The notes under the pieces were generated by a model that was not told the origin of the DNA, made no database searches, and saw only the letters and a list, made by a program, of their open reading frames with translations. Both the position numbers and the translations under genes were made by a program. A stretch of DNA of 64,000 nt from Actinomadura rudentiformis (lineage in GTDB: Bacteria > Actinomycetota > Actinomycetes > Streptosporangiales > Streptosporangiaceae): contig NZ_WBMT01000005.1 of NCBI RefSeq assembly GCF_008923185.1, positions 124,001-188,000 of the forward strand, read 5' to 3'. The stretch's first letter is position 1, and each line of letters begins with the position of its first letter. Below, one piece after another: positions 24,792-34,391 of this stretch.

Positions 24792-24881
24792 TGACATCCG
24801 CGCAGGTCGCATGGAGTTTCCGCAGGTGATCTCCACCTCCCTATTGTGCGCTGGATCACCTCCGGTCTACGATCCTGGCAA

Positions 24882-24895
24882 TCGAAGCGCTTCGA
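24882..24895. promoter_or_regulatory. Promoter and operator of the ABC-GH31-GH1 operon
   Basis: TCGAAGCGCTTCGA is a perfect 14-bp palindrome identical to the xylBA operator. A matching promoter is seen just upstream (TTGTGC 24844-24849, 18-base spacer, TACGAT 24868-24873). The same promoter-then-operator order occurs before xylB, which supports a shared repressor. Confidence 0.78.
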
Positions 24896-24958
24896 CAATC
24901 CCTGCCGGGGGTCGGGGAGCGCGGCGCGGGGGACACGACCACCCCAGAAGGAAGTCCC

Positions 24959-24991
24959 ATGTTGCAGAGGAATCCCCATGTTCAGAGGTAA
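24959..24991 (+). other. Possible 10-codon leader ORF created by duplicated ribosome binding site and ATG
   Basis: AAGGAA and an ATG (24959) are repeated 19 bases later as GAGGAA and the true gene start ATG 24978, each with 5 bases between the site and ATG. The first ATG opens a 10-residue peptide ending at TAA 24989-24991, overlapping the start of the binding protein in another frame. This may be a translated leader that affects expression, or just a local duplication. Confidence 0.4.
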
Positions 24992-26267
24992 GGGCACGGC
25001 CCTGCTCGCGGTGCTCACCGCGGGGGCGATGGCGCTGACCGCCTGTGGCGGAGGCGACGACGACGGCGGCTCGGGCGGCAAGGAACTGCGGCTCTGGCAC
25101 TACGAGACACCCGACAGCGCCATGGGCGTGGCCTGGAGCCAGGCCATCAAGGAGTTCGAGGCGACCCACCCGGGCGTGAAGGTCAAGTTCGAGGAGAAGG
25201 GCTTCGAACAGATCCAGAAGACGGCGCCCATGGTCCTCAACTCCAAGGACGCCCCGGACGTGCTGGAGTACAACAAGGGCAACGCGACGACCGGCCTCCT
25301 GTCCAAGCAGGGTCTGCTCACCGACATCTCGTCCGAGGTGACCAAGCGCGGCTGGGACAAGCTGCTGAGCCCCAACGTGCAGGTGACGGCCAAGTACGAC
25401 GCCAAGGGCACCATGGGCGGCGACAAGTGGTTCGGCATTCCCAACTACGCCGAATACCTGCTCGTCTACTACAACGAGGACCTGTTCAAGAAGAACGGCA
25501 TCAAGGTCCCCACCACCTTCGCGGAGTTCACGTCCGCGTTGGACAAGTTCGTCGCCAAGGGCGTCACCCCGCTGGCCAACTCGGGTGCGGAGTACATGGC
25601 GCACCAGTACCTCTACCAGCTCGCGCTGACCAAGGCCGACCGCCCCTGGGTGGACGCCTTCCAGCGCTACACCGCCAAGGCGGACCTCAAGGACGCCGCC
25701 TGGACGTACGGGGCGACCACCTTCGCCGACTGGGTGAAGAAGGGCTACATCGCCAAGAACTCGGTCAGCACCAAGGCCGAGGACGCCGGCCTGGCGTTCA
25801 TGGGCGGCAAGTTCCCCATCATGTTCTCAGGCAGCTGGTGGTTCGGCCGGGTGAAGTCGGACGCCAAGTTCAACTGGAGCATCTCCAACTGGCCCGAGGC
25901 GAAGATGAGCCCGGGATCGGGTGGCAACCACTGGGTCGTGCCCAAGGGCTCCAAGAACAAGGAACTCGCCTATGACTTCATCGACATCACGATGAAGAAG
26001 GGCATCCAGAACGCGCTCGGCAACGCCGGCGGCATCCCGGTCGCGGCGGACGCCTCGGCGATCACCGACGCCAAGACCAAGAAGCTGATCGAGGGCTTCA
26101 CCACCCTCTCGACCAGCGACGGGCTGGGCTTCTACTCTGACTGGCCGGTCACCGGCTTCTACGACAAGTGGGTGTCGGAGACGCAGAAGCTCATCAACGG
26201 CAGCGCCACGCCCGACAAGGTGCTGGGCACGCTGCAGCAGGCCTACGACAGCGGTCTTCCCAAGTGA
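24978..26267 (+). CDS. Sugar ABC transporter substrate-binding lipoprotein (candidate xyloglucan oligosaccharide)
   Basis: This 429-residue lipoprotein has a signal with lipobox LTAC (residues near 18-21) followed by an Asp/Gly-rich linker and a type I sugar-binding fold (cluster B/COG1653) with LWHYE, GIPNYAEYLLVYYNEDLF and FSGSWWFG. It captures oligosaccharides outside the membrane for the two permeases that follow. The 4-base overlap GTGA couples it to the next gene. Co-transcription with an alpha-xylosidase and beta-glucosidase makes xyloglucan-derived oligosaccharides the best guess. GAGGAA precedes ATG 24978. Confidence 0.9.
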   Translation: MFRGKGTALLAVLTAGAMALTACGGGDDDGGSGGKELRLWHYETPDSAMGVAWSQAIKEFEATHPGVKVKFEEKGFEQIQKTAPMVLNSKDAPDVLEYNKGNATTGLLSKQGLLTDISSEVTKRGWDKLLSPNVQVTAKYDAKGTMGGDKWFGIPNYAEYLLVYYNEDLFKKNGIKVPTTFAEFTSALDKFVAKGVTPLANSGAEYMAHQYLYQLALTKADRPWVDAFQRYTAKADLKDAAWTYGATTFADWVKKGYIAKNSVSTKAEDAGLAFMGGKFPIMFSGSWWFGRVKSDAKFNWSISNWPEAKMSPGSGGNHWVVPKGSKNKELAYDFIDITMKKGIQNALGNAGGIPVAADASAITDAKTKKLIEGFTTLSTSDGLGFYSDWPVTGFYDKWVSETQKLINGSATPDKVLGTLQQAYDSGLPK

Positions 26268-27199
26268 CCACTGCGACGACGAAGGCGGCAGCCCGGACGG
26301 GTCGGGGGCGGCGGGAACGGCTGGCCTACCTGCCGTACCTGATCCCCGGGCTGCTGCTTTTCACCGGTGTCATCGGGGTGCCGTTCCTGATGAACATCTA
26401 TACGAGCCTCACCGAGTGGCAGGGAGTGGGCACGCCCAAGTGGATCGGGCTGGCCAACTACTCGGAGCTGTTCAAGGACGGCGAGTTCTGGGCCTCGTTC
26501 CAGCACAACGCTCTGATCATCGTCGGCATGGCGATCATCCCGACCGCCCTCGGGCTCGTGCTGGCCGCCCTGCTGACCGACCTGATCGACCGTCACTTCG
26601 GCCCGCGCGTGGCCAGCGTGCTGCGGGCCTGCATCTACATGCCGCAGGTGTTGCCGATCGTCATCGGCGGCATCGTGTGGAGCTGGCTGCTGGCTCCCGA
26701 CAACGGCGCCGTCAACGAGTTGCTGAAGGCGGTGGGCCTGGGCTCGCTGGCGCATGACTGGCTCGGCGACCCGAACACCGCGCTCTACAGCGTCGTGGGG
26801 GTCATGGTCTGGATCCAGGTCGGCTTCCCGCTGGTGGTGTTCATGTCGGGGCTGCAGCGGGTCGAGCCCTCGCTCTACGAGGCCGCCGAGATCGACGGAG
26901 CCTCGTGGGCGCGGCGCTTCTGGCACGTGACGGTGCCGCAGATCCGGCCGGAGATCTTCGTGGTGCTGCTGTGGACCACCATCGCCGCGCTGAAGGTGTT
27001 CGGTCCGATCTACGTCCTCACCAAGGGCGGCCCGGGCGGGGCGACCAACGTCCCGTCGTACTACTCGTACACGAACTTCTTCGACAAGACCGACGTCGGC
27101 TACGGCTCGGCGATCGCCACCGTGCTGACCCTGATCATCGTCGCGCTCACGGTGGTGTTCCTGCGCTTCCAGGGTCGTGATCTGGAGGAGGACCGGTGA
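26264..27199 (+). CDS. Sugar ABC transporter permease (MalF/UgpA-like)
   Basis: This 311-residue protein has six transmembrane segments and the EAA loop motif YEAAEIDGASWARRFWHVTVP, which docks the ATPase. GTG 26264 overlaps the upstream TGA. It forms the channel with the next permease. No ATP-binding subunit is encoded in the operon; in actinomycetes a shared MsiK-type ATPase is encoded elsewhere. Confidence 0.93.
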   Translation: MTTATTKAAARTGRGRRERLAYLPYLIPGLLLFTGVIGVPFLMNIYTSLTEWQGVGTPKWIGLANYSELFKDGEFWASFQHNALIIVGMAIIPTALGLVLAALLTDLIDRHFGPRVASVLRACIYMPQVLPIVIGGIVWSWLLAPDNGAVNELLKAVGLGSLAHDWLGDPNTALYSVVGVMVWIQVGFPLVVFMSGLQRVEPSLYEAAEIDGASWARRFWHVTVPQIRPEIFVVLLWTTIAALKVFGPIYVLTKGGPGGATNVPSYYSYTNFFDKTDVGYGSAIATVLTLIIVALTVVFLRFQGRDLEEDR

Positions 27200-28077
27200 C
27201 CGCGATCACCGCCAAGCGAACCTCGGAGCGGGCCGCGCGCCCGCGCCGGCGGCGCCGCCGCGGACCCTCGGCCTACGCGGTCCTCGTCGGGCTGGCGGCG
27301 CTGGCCGGGATCATGCTGATCCCGTTCGTCGTGGTCGTCTTCAACGCCCTGAAGACGCCCGAGGAGTACACCGAGGACGGCCCGCTGGCACCGCCCGGCG
27401 GCCTCCATTTCGACAGCATCACCGACTTCTGGGAACGGGTCGGCTTCGGCCAGGTCCTGCTCAACAGCGCGCTGATCAGCGGCTCGGTCGCGATCCTCGC
27501 GGTGCTGCTGTCGGTGTTCAACGCCTACGCCCTCGGCATCGGCCGGGTGAAGGGCCGCATGTGGGTGCTGGCGCTGCTGCTGCTGGCCAACACGCTGCCG
27601 CAGGAGGCGCTGGTCTACCCCCTGTACTACCTGGCCAAGCAGGTCGACCTGTACGACACCCGGATCGCCGTGATCATCGTCTTCACGGTCATCCAGAGCG
27701 CGTTCGGCACCTATCTGCTGTCCTCGGTGCTCGGGACGTTCCCCAAGCCTCTCCTGGAGGCGGCGCGCATCGACGGCGCGAACCGCTGGCAGATCCTGTG
27801 GCGCATCGTCGTGCCGAGCGTGCGGCCGACGCTTTCGGTGCTGATGGTGTTCTTCTTCATCTGGACCTGGAACGAGTTCCTCATCCCGCTGGTCTTCCTG
27901 GTGTCGCAGGACAACCAGACGGTCTCGGTGGCACTGGGCGTGCTCCAGGGGCAGCGGATGATGGACGCCACGATGTCGAGCGCGGCGTCGCTGCTCGGGC
28001 TCATCCCGACCGTCGTCTTCTTCCTGATCTTCCAGCGCACCCTGGCGCGCGGACTCACTGCGGGAGCGATCAAGTAA
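27196..28077 (+). CDS. Sugar ABC transporter permease (MalG/UgpE-like)
   Basis: This 293-residue protein with six transmembrane segments carries the EAA motif LEAARIDGANRWQILWRIVVP and a basic N-terminal tail rich in Arg. GTG 27196 overlaps the stop of the first permease by 4 bases, and its TAA is directly followed by the alpha-xylosidase ATG, a tight operon. Confidence 0.93.
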   Translation: MTAITAKRTSERAARPRRRRRRGPSAYAVLVGLAALAGIMLIPFVVVVFNALKTPEEYTEDGPLAPPGGLHFDSITDFWERVGFGQVLLNSALISGSVAILAVLLSVFNAYALGIGRVKGRMWVLALLLLANTLPQEALVYPLYYLAKQVDLYDTRIAVIIVFTVIQSAFGTYLLSSVLGTFPKPLLEAARIDGANRWQILWRIVVPSVRPTLSVLMVFFFIWTWNEFLIPLVFLVSQDNQTVSVALGVLQGQRMMDATMSSAASLLGLIPTVVFFLIFQRTLARGLTAGAIK

Positions 28078-30401
28078 ATGAAGTTCAGTGACGGCTACTG
28101 GATGATGCGCGAGGGCGTGCACGCCGTGTACCCGGCCGAGGCCTTCGACTGCGTGACCGGGCCCGGCTCGTTCACCGTGCACGCGCCGGCCGAGCGGATC
28201 CGCCACCGCGGCGACCTGCTCAAGGGGCCGGTCGTCACGCTCTCGTGCACGTCTCCCATGCCCGACGTCATCGGCGTCACCATCACGCACTTCGCGGGAG
28301 AGCGGCAGCCCCGGCCGGAGTTCGAGCTCCTCGCCGACGGGGCAAGCGTGGCGACCGCCGAGCTGGACGACGAGGCGGTGACGCTGACCTCGGGCGCGCT
28401 GTCCGTACGGGTCAACCGCGGCGAGGAGTGGCGGGTCGACTTCCTGGCCGAGGGGCGCCGGCTCACCGGCAGCGGGTTCAAGGCGATGGCCGTCATCGAC
28501 ACCGATGACGACCGCCACTACGTGCGCGAGCAGCTCGACCTCGGCGTGGACCACCACGTGTACGGGCTGGGCGAACGGTTCGGGCCGCTGGCCAAGAACG
28601 GCCAGGTCGTGGACGTCTGGAACGCCGACGGCGGCACCAACAGCGACCAGGCCTACAAGAACGTCCCGTTCTTCCTCACCGATGGCGGATACGGCGTGTT
28701 CGTCGACCACCCGGGGCGTGTGTCGTTCGAGGTGGCGTCCGAGGTGGTGACCCGGACGCAGTTCAGCGTCGAGGGACAGTCACTCCGGTACTTCTTCATC
28801 TACGGGCCGACACCCAAGGATATCCTGCGCAAGTACACCGCGCTGACGGGCCGCCCGGCGCGCCTGCCGGACTGGTCGTACGGGCTGTGGCTGTCGACGT
28901 CGTTCACCACCTCCTACGACGAGGAGACGGTCTCGTCGTTCATCGACGGGATGGCCGAACGCGACCTGCCGCTGAGCGTCTTCCACTTCGACTGCTTCTG
29001 GATGCGCGAGTACAACTGGTGCGACTTCGAGTGGGATCCGCGGGTGTTCCCGGATCCGCCCGGGATGCTGCGCCGGCTGAAGGAGCGCGGCCTGCGGATC
29101 TGCCTGTGGATCAACCCGTACATCGGGCAGCGCTCGCCGTTGTTCGCCGAGGGGAAGGCCCGCGGCTACCTGCTGAAGCGCCCGAACGGCGACGTGTGGC
29201 AGTGGGACAAGTGGCAGCCGGGATGCGCGGTGGTCGACTTCACCAACCCCGAGGCCCGCGAGTGGTACGTGGCCAAGCTGGACGCGCTGCTCGACATGGG
29301 CGTCGACAGCTTCAAGACCGACTTCGGCGAACGCATCCCGACCGATGTCGTCTACTACGACGGCTCCGACCCGGAGCGTGCGCACAACTACTACACCTAC
29401 CTCTACAACCAGGCCGTGTTCGAGCTGCTGCGCAAGAGGCGCGGCGAGGGCGAGGCCGTCGTCTTCGCACGCTCGGCCACGGTCGGGTCCCAGCGCTTCC
29501 CGGTGCACTGGGGCGGCGACTGCGAGTCGACGTTCGAGGCGATGGGGGAGAGCCTGCGCGGCGGGCTGTCGCTGGGTTTGTCGGGCTTCGGCTACTGGAG
29601 CCATGACATCGGCGGCTTCGAGGGGACGCCCGATCCGGCGCTCTTCAAGCGGTGGATCGCGTTCGGCATGTTGTCCTCGCACAGCCGCCTGCACGGCAGC
29701 CACTCCTACCGGGTGCCGTGGGCGTTCGACGAGGAGTCGGTGGACGTGCTGCGGACGTTCACCCGGCTCAAGATGCGGCTGATGCCCTACCTGTCCGGCG
29801 CCGCGCGGCAGGCGTACGAGGGTGGGACGCCGATGATGCGCGCGATGGTGCTCGAGTTCCCGGGCGACCCGGCCTGCACCCATCTGGAACGGCAGTACAT
29901 GCTCGGCGACGACCTGCTCGTGGCCCCCGTGCTCGACGCGAGCGGGGAGGTGTCGTACTACGTGCCCGACGGCGTCTGGACGCACTACCTCACCGGCGAG
30001 CAGGTGCGCGGCGGCCGGTGGGTGCGGGAGCGGCACGGCTTCGAGAGCGTGCCGCTGCTCGTCCGGCCCGGCGCGGTGATCCCCGAGGGCGCCGTCGAGG
30101 ACAGGCCCGACTACGACCATGCCGAGGGCGTGACGCTGCGGGTGTACGAGCCGGTCGACGGCGCCGCCGTGACCACCGAGATCCCCGCCCCGGACGGGAC
30201 CACCGCCGCGTCGTTCACCACCTCCCGGAACGGCGCGGTGGTCCGGGTCACGGCTGCGGGTGCGGCCGGTTGGAACGTTCTGCTGGTCGGAGTCCGCTCG
30301 GTGTCCGGGGTGTCGGGCGGCGACGCCGAGGCGCACGAACAGGGCACCGTGATCCGCGCGACCGGCGACACGGTCGAGATCACACTGCCCGAGGAGGGCT
30401 G

Positions 30402-30402
<1 letters not shown>
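28078..30402 (+). CDS. GH31 alpha-xylosidase (YicI-like)
   Basis: This 774-residue cytoplasmic enzyme matches Escherichia coli YicI in length and catalytic numbering: nucleophile Asp415 in FKTDFGE and acid/base Asp481 in HWGGDCES (416 and 482 in YicI). [15 protein letters not shown] and [18 protein letters not shown] are typical of the alpha-xylosidase branch. It removes the alpha-1,6-linked xylose from the non-reducing end of xyloglucan oligosaccharides. There is no signal peptide, as expected for an enzyme acting after import. It directly follows the ABC permeases and overlaps the beta-glucosidase by one base. Confidence 0.95.
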
Positions 30403-31794
<1,392 letters not shown>

Positions 31795-31805
<11 letters not shown>

Positions 31806-31836
31806 ACCAGAAGCCGGTGAACCAGAAGCCGGTGAG
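31795..31836. repeat. 15-bp tandem repeat across the GH1/MFS gene junction
   Basis: GAAGCCGGTGAACCA is repeated at 31795-31809 and 31810-31824, with a third partial copy to 31836. It spans the GH1 stop and encodes the start of the MFS protein as a repeated NQKPV. Each unit carries a GTG, so repeat number changes could move the MFS start. Confidence 0.7.
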
Positions 31837-33055
31837 CGGGGAGCCGGGACGGAAGCCGGGGAGGCGGGACCTCTCCGGTCCCGCCGCCGTCGGCGCTCTG
31901 GCGATCGCGGCCTTCTGCTACGGCTCCACCGAGACCCTCCCGATCGGCCTGCTGCAACTCGTCGCCGCGGACCTGCAGACTTCGCAGACCGCGGTCGGCC
32001 TGCTGGTGACCGGCTACGGGCTGATGGTCGCGGTGGTGTCGGTGCCGCTCACCCTGGTGGTGGGCAAGGTGGACCGGCGCCGGCTCATGCTCGTCGTGCT
32101 GGCGGTCTTCGTCGTGGCGACCGGGGTGACGGCCGTCGCGGACTCCTACTGGGTGCTGCTCGCGGCCCGGATCACCACGGCGCTCGCGCACGCGGTGTTC
32201 TGGCCGGTGGCGGTGGTGGTGGCAGCCGGCCTGCTGGCCCCGGAGATCCGGGGGAGGGCGGCGGCGTTCGTCTTCACCGGAGGGTCGCTGGCGGTGGTGC
32301 TCGGCGTTCCGGCCGGCACCTGGCTGGGGCAGCAGGTGGGCTGGCGGTGGTCGTTCGCGGTGCTGAGCGTGCTCGGCACGCTCGCCCTGGCCGCGACGGC
32401 CGCGTTGCTGCCGTCCACGCCGCCGGGGGAGAGCCATGCCGACACCGCCACCGCTCCGGACCGCCGCCGCTATCTGCTCCTGGTCGCGGTGACGGTGCTC
32501 ACGGTGGCCGGCACGTTCACGTTCTTCACCTACATCACCGCCTTCCTCACCGAGGTGAGCGGCGTTCCGGAACACGCGATCAGTGTTCTCCTGCTGGTGA
32601 ACGGGGTGGCGGACATCATCGGGCTGGCCTGTGCGGGAGCGCTGGTCGACCGCGGGCCGCGGGCGATGCTCGGGGTCGCCGCCGCGATGCTGACGGCGGC
32701 GCTCGCGATGCTGTACGTGGCGGGCACGACCCCCGTCATGGCGGGAGTGGCCCTCGCGCTGCTCGGGCTGGGCCTGCCCGCGCTGGCCACCGCGATGCAG
32801 GCGCGGGTGCTGGAGACGGCGCCGGGCGGTACCGACGTCGCCTCGGCGGGCACCTCGGCCGCGTTCAATCTCGGCATCGGCGGCGGGGCGCTCCTCGGCG
32901 GTCTCCTGCTGCCGGTCACGGGCGCACGGTCGACGGCTCTCGCGGGCGCCCTACTGACCGGGGCGGCGCTCGCCATCATGCTCGGTGAGCCCGCGATCGC
33001 AAGGCGTTCAGGCCGGCAGAAATTACGTGCCAGATGGCAGGGATATTCTGGCTGA
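31802..33055 (+). CDS. MFS transporter (AraJ/sugar efflux-like)
   Basis: This protein of about 417 residues has 12 predicted transmembrane helices and the DHA1-type signature [15 protein letters not shown] region with [11 protein letters not shown] between helices 2 and 3. It belongs to the arabinose efflux permease-like group. The start is GTG 31802 overlapping the GH1 stop, or a repeat GTG 15 or 30 bases later. As the last gene of the oligosaccharide operon it may export excess sugar or prevent toxic sugar phosphate build-up; the direction of transport is not shown by sequence. Confidence 0.85.
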
Positions 33056-33098
33056 ACGGCATTGTGTCAGCGATGTGACACACTTATCATTCACATAA

Positions 33099-33112
33099 TC
33101 GAAACGCTTCAA
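33099..33112. promoter_or_regulatory. LacI-type operator before the LacI gene
   Basis: TCGAAACGCTTCAA differs at two positions from TCGAAGCGCTTCGA. It lies 13 bases upstream of the GTG start of the LacI gene, consistent with autoregulation. A further inverted repeat, TGTCAGCGATGTGACA, is at 33065-33080. Confidence 0.65.
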
Positions 33113-33125
33113 ATAGGGACGGTCC

Positions 33126-34223
33126 GTGGTCAAGATCACTGACGTGGCGCGGCACGCCGGAGTGTCGCCGAGCACGGTCTCCTATGTGCTGAGCGGTAAG
33201 CGCTCCATCTCCGCGGAGACCGTCCGCCGGGTGCGGGCCAGCATCCGGGAGCTCGGCTACCGGCCGCACGCGGGGGCCCGCGCGCTGGCCAGCAGCCGGT
33301 CCAACGTGCTCGCACTGGTGATCCCGCTGCGCACCGGCATCCACGTGCCCGTCATCATGCAGTTCGCCGTCTCGGTCGTCACCACCGCGCGGCGGCACGA
33401 CCACGACGTGCTGCTCCTCACCCAGGAGGAGGGCGAGGAGGGCGTGCGCCGCGTGGCCGACAGCGCCCTGGTGGACGCGGTGATAGTGATGGACGTGCAG
33501 CTGCACGACGAGCGCCTGCCCATGCTGCGCTCGCTGGACCGGCCCTCCGTGCTCATCGGCTTCCCCGCCGAAACAGAGGACCTGACCTGCATCGACCTGG
33601 ATTTCCGGGCGGCCGGTGAGGCGTGCCTGGAGCATCTGGCCGGCCTGGGACACCGCGCGGTCGGCCTGATCGGCTCGCCGCCGGAGGTGTACGAACGGGG
33701 GACCGGTTACGCCCAGCGCACCTCCGAGGGGTTCCTGGCCGCGGCGGAGCGCCACGGCGTCGCGGGCACTGTGCACCCGTGCGAGGCCACCGTCGAGGCG
33801 GCCCGCGCGCTGGTCGACCGGCTGCTCGCCGAGCAACCGGAGCTGACCGCGGTGGTGATCCACAACGAGTCGGTCCTGGCCCCGCTCGTCAAGGCGTTCC
33901 AGGACGCGGGACGGCGCGTGCCCGAGGATCTGTCCGTGGTCGCGATCTGCCCGGACGATCTGGCTGAACACGCTGAGCTGCCGCTGAGCTCGGTCGCCAT
34001 CCCGGCCGAGGAGGTGGGGCGCCGGTCCGTGGAGCTGCTCATGGCCAAGCTCGACGGCGAGGAGGTGCCGCCGGCCACGCTGCTGCCGCCGCGGCTGACC
34101 GCACGGGCCAGCACCGCACGCGTCGGCACGGCACACGCCGGCACCGCCGACACGGCACGTGCCGACACGGCACGCGCCGGCACCGCGGGCACCGCACGCG
34201 CCGGCACCGCGCCCGCGAACTGA
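33126..34223 (+). CDS. LacI-family regulator with repetitive C-terminal tail (candidate xyloglucan/xylose regulator)
   Basis: This 365-residue protein starts at GTG 33126 with the LacI helix-turn-helix TDVARHAGVSPSTVSYVL (residues 5-22) and a sensor domain ending near residue 325. It then has about 40 residues of low-complexity Thr-Ala-Arg/Gly repeats (TARAGTA-like, 34090-34215), absent from normal family members. It lies between the ABC-GH31-GH1-MFS operon and the GH3 gene and is flanked by members of the TCGAAGCGCTTCGA operator class, so it is the best candidate repressor for xylBA, the importer, GH3 and GH74. The effector is unknown; xylose or a xyloglucan fragment is likely. Confidence 0.9.
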   Translation: MVKITDVARHAGVSPSTVSYVLSGKRSISAETVRRVRASIRELGYRPHAGARALASSRSNVLALVIPLRTGIHVPVIMQFAVSVVTTARRHDHDVLLLTQEEGEEGVRRVADSALVDAVIVMDVQLHDERLPMLRSLDRPSVLIGFPAETEDLTCIDLDFRAAGEACLEHLAGLGHRAVGLIGSPPEVYERGTGYAQRTSEGFLAAAERHGVAGTVHPCEATVEAARALVDRLLAEQPELTAVVIHNESVLAPLVKAFQDAGRRVPEDLSVVAICPDDLAEHAELPLSSVAIPAEEVGRRSVELLMAKLDGEEVPPATLLPPRLTARASTARVGTAHAGTADTARADTARAGTAGTARAGTAPAN

Positions 34224-34259
34224 CGAGGAGATATTCGCTGCAGACCTTGTTCGGACATT

Positions 34260-34277
34260 AATCGAAGCGCTTCGATT
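34260..34277. promoter_or_regulatory. LacI-type operator before the secreted GH3 gene
   Basis: AATCGAAGCGCTTCGATT is a perfect 18-bp palindrome containing the 14-mer seen before xylBA and the ABC operon. It lies 115 bases upstream of the GH3 start, in the gap behind the LacI gene. Confidence 0.78.
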
Positions 34278-34391
34278 TAGTGCGGGGGTGCACCTCGAGG
34301 CGCGTGGAACAACTGAATAAGAAAGACCAACACCTCGGGGGCGGGGGCCAATCCGTTAAGTGCAGCAGCTTCGACGATGAGGAGAATCGTT

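Noticed and set aside
24523..24792. A small gene on the minus strand just upstream of the sigma factor
   Set aside because: It has no ribosome binding site, mixed codon use and overlaps both operators; its stop merely coincides with the proposed TTG start.
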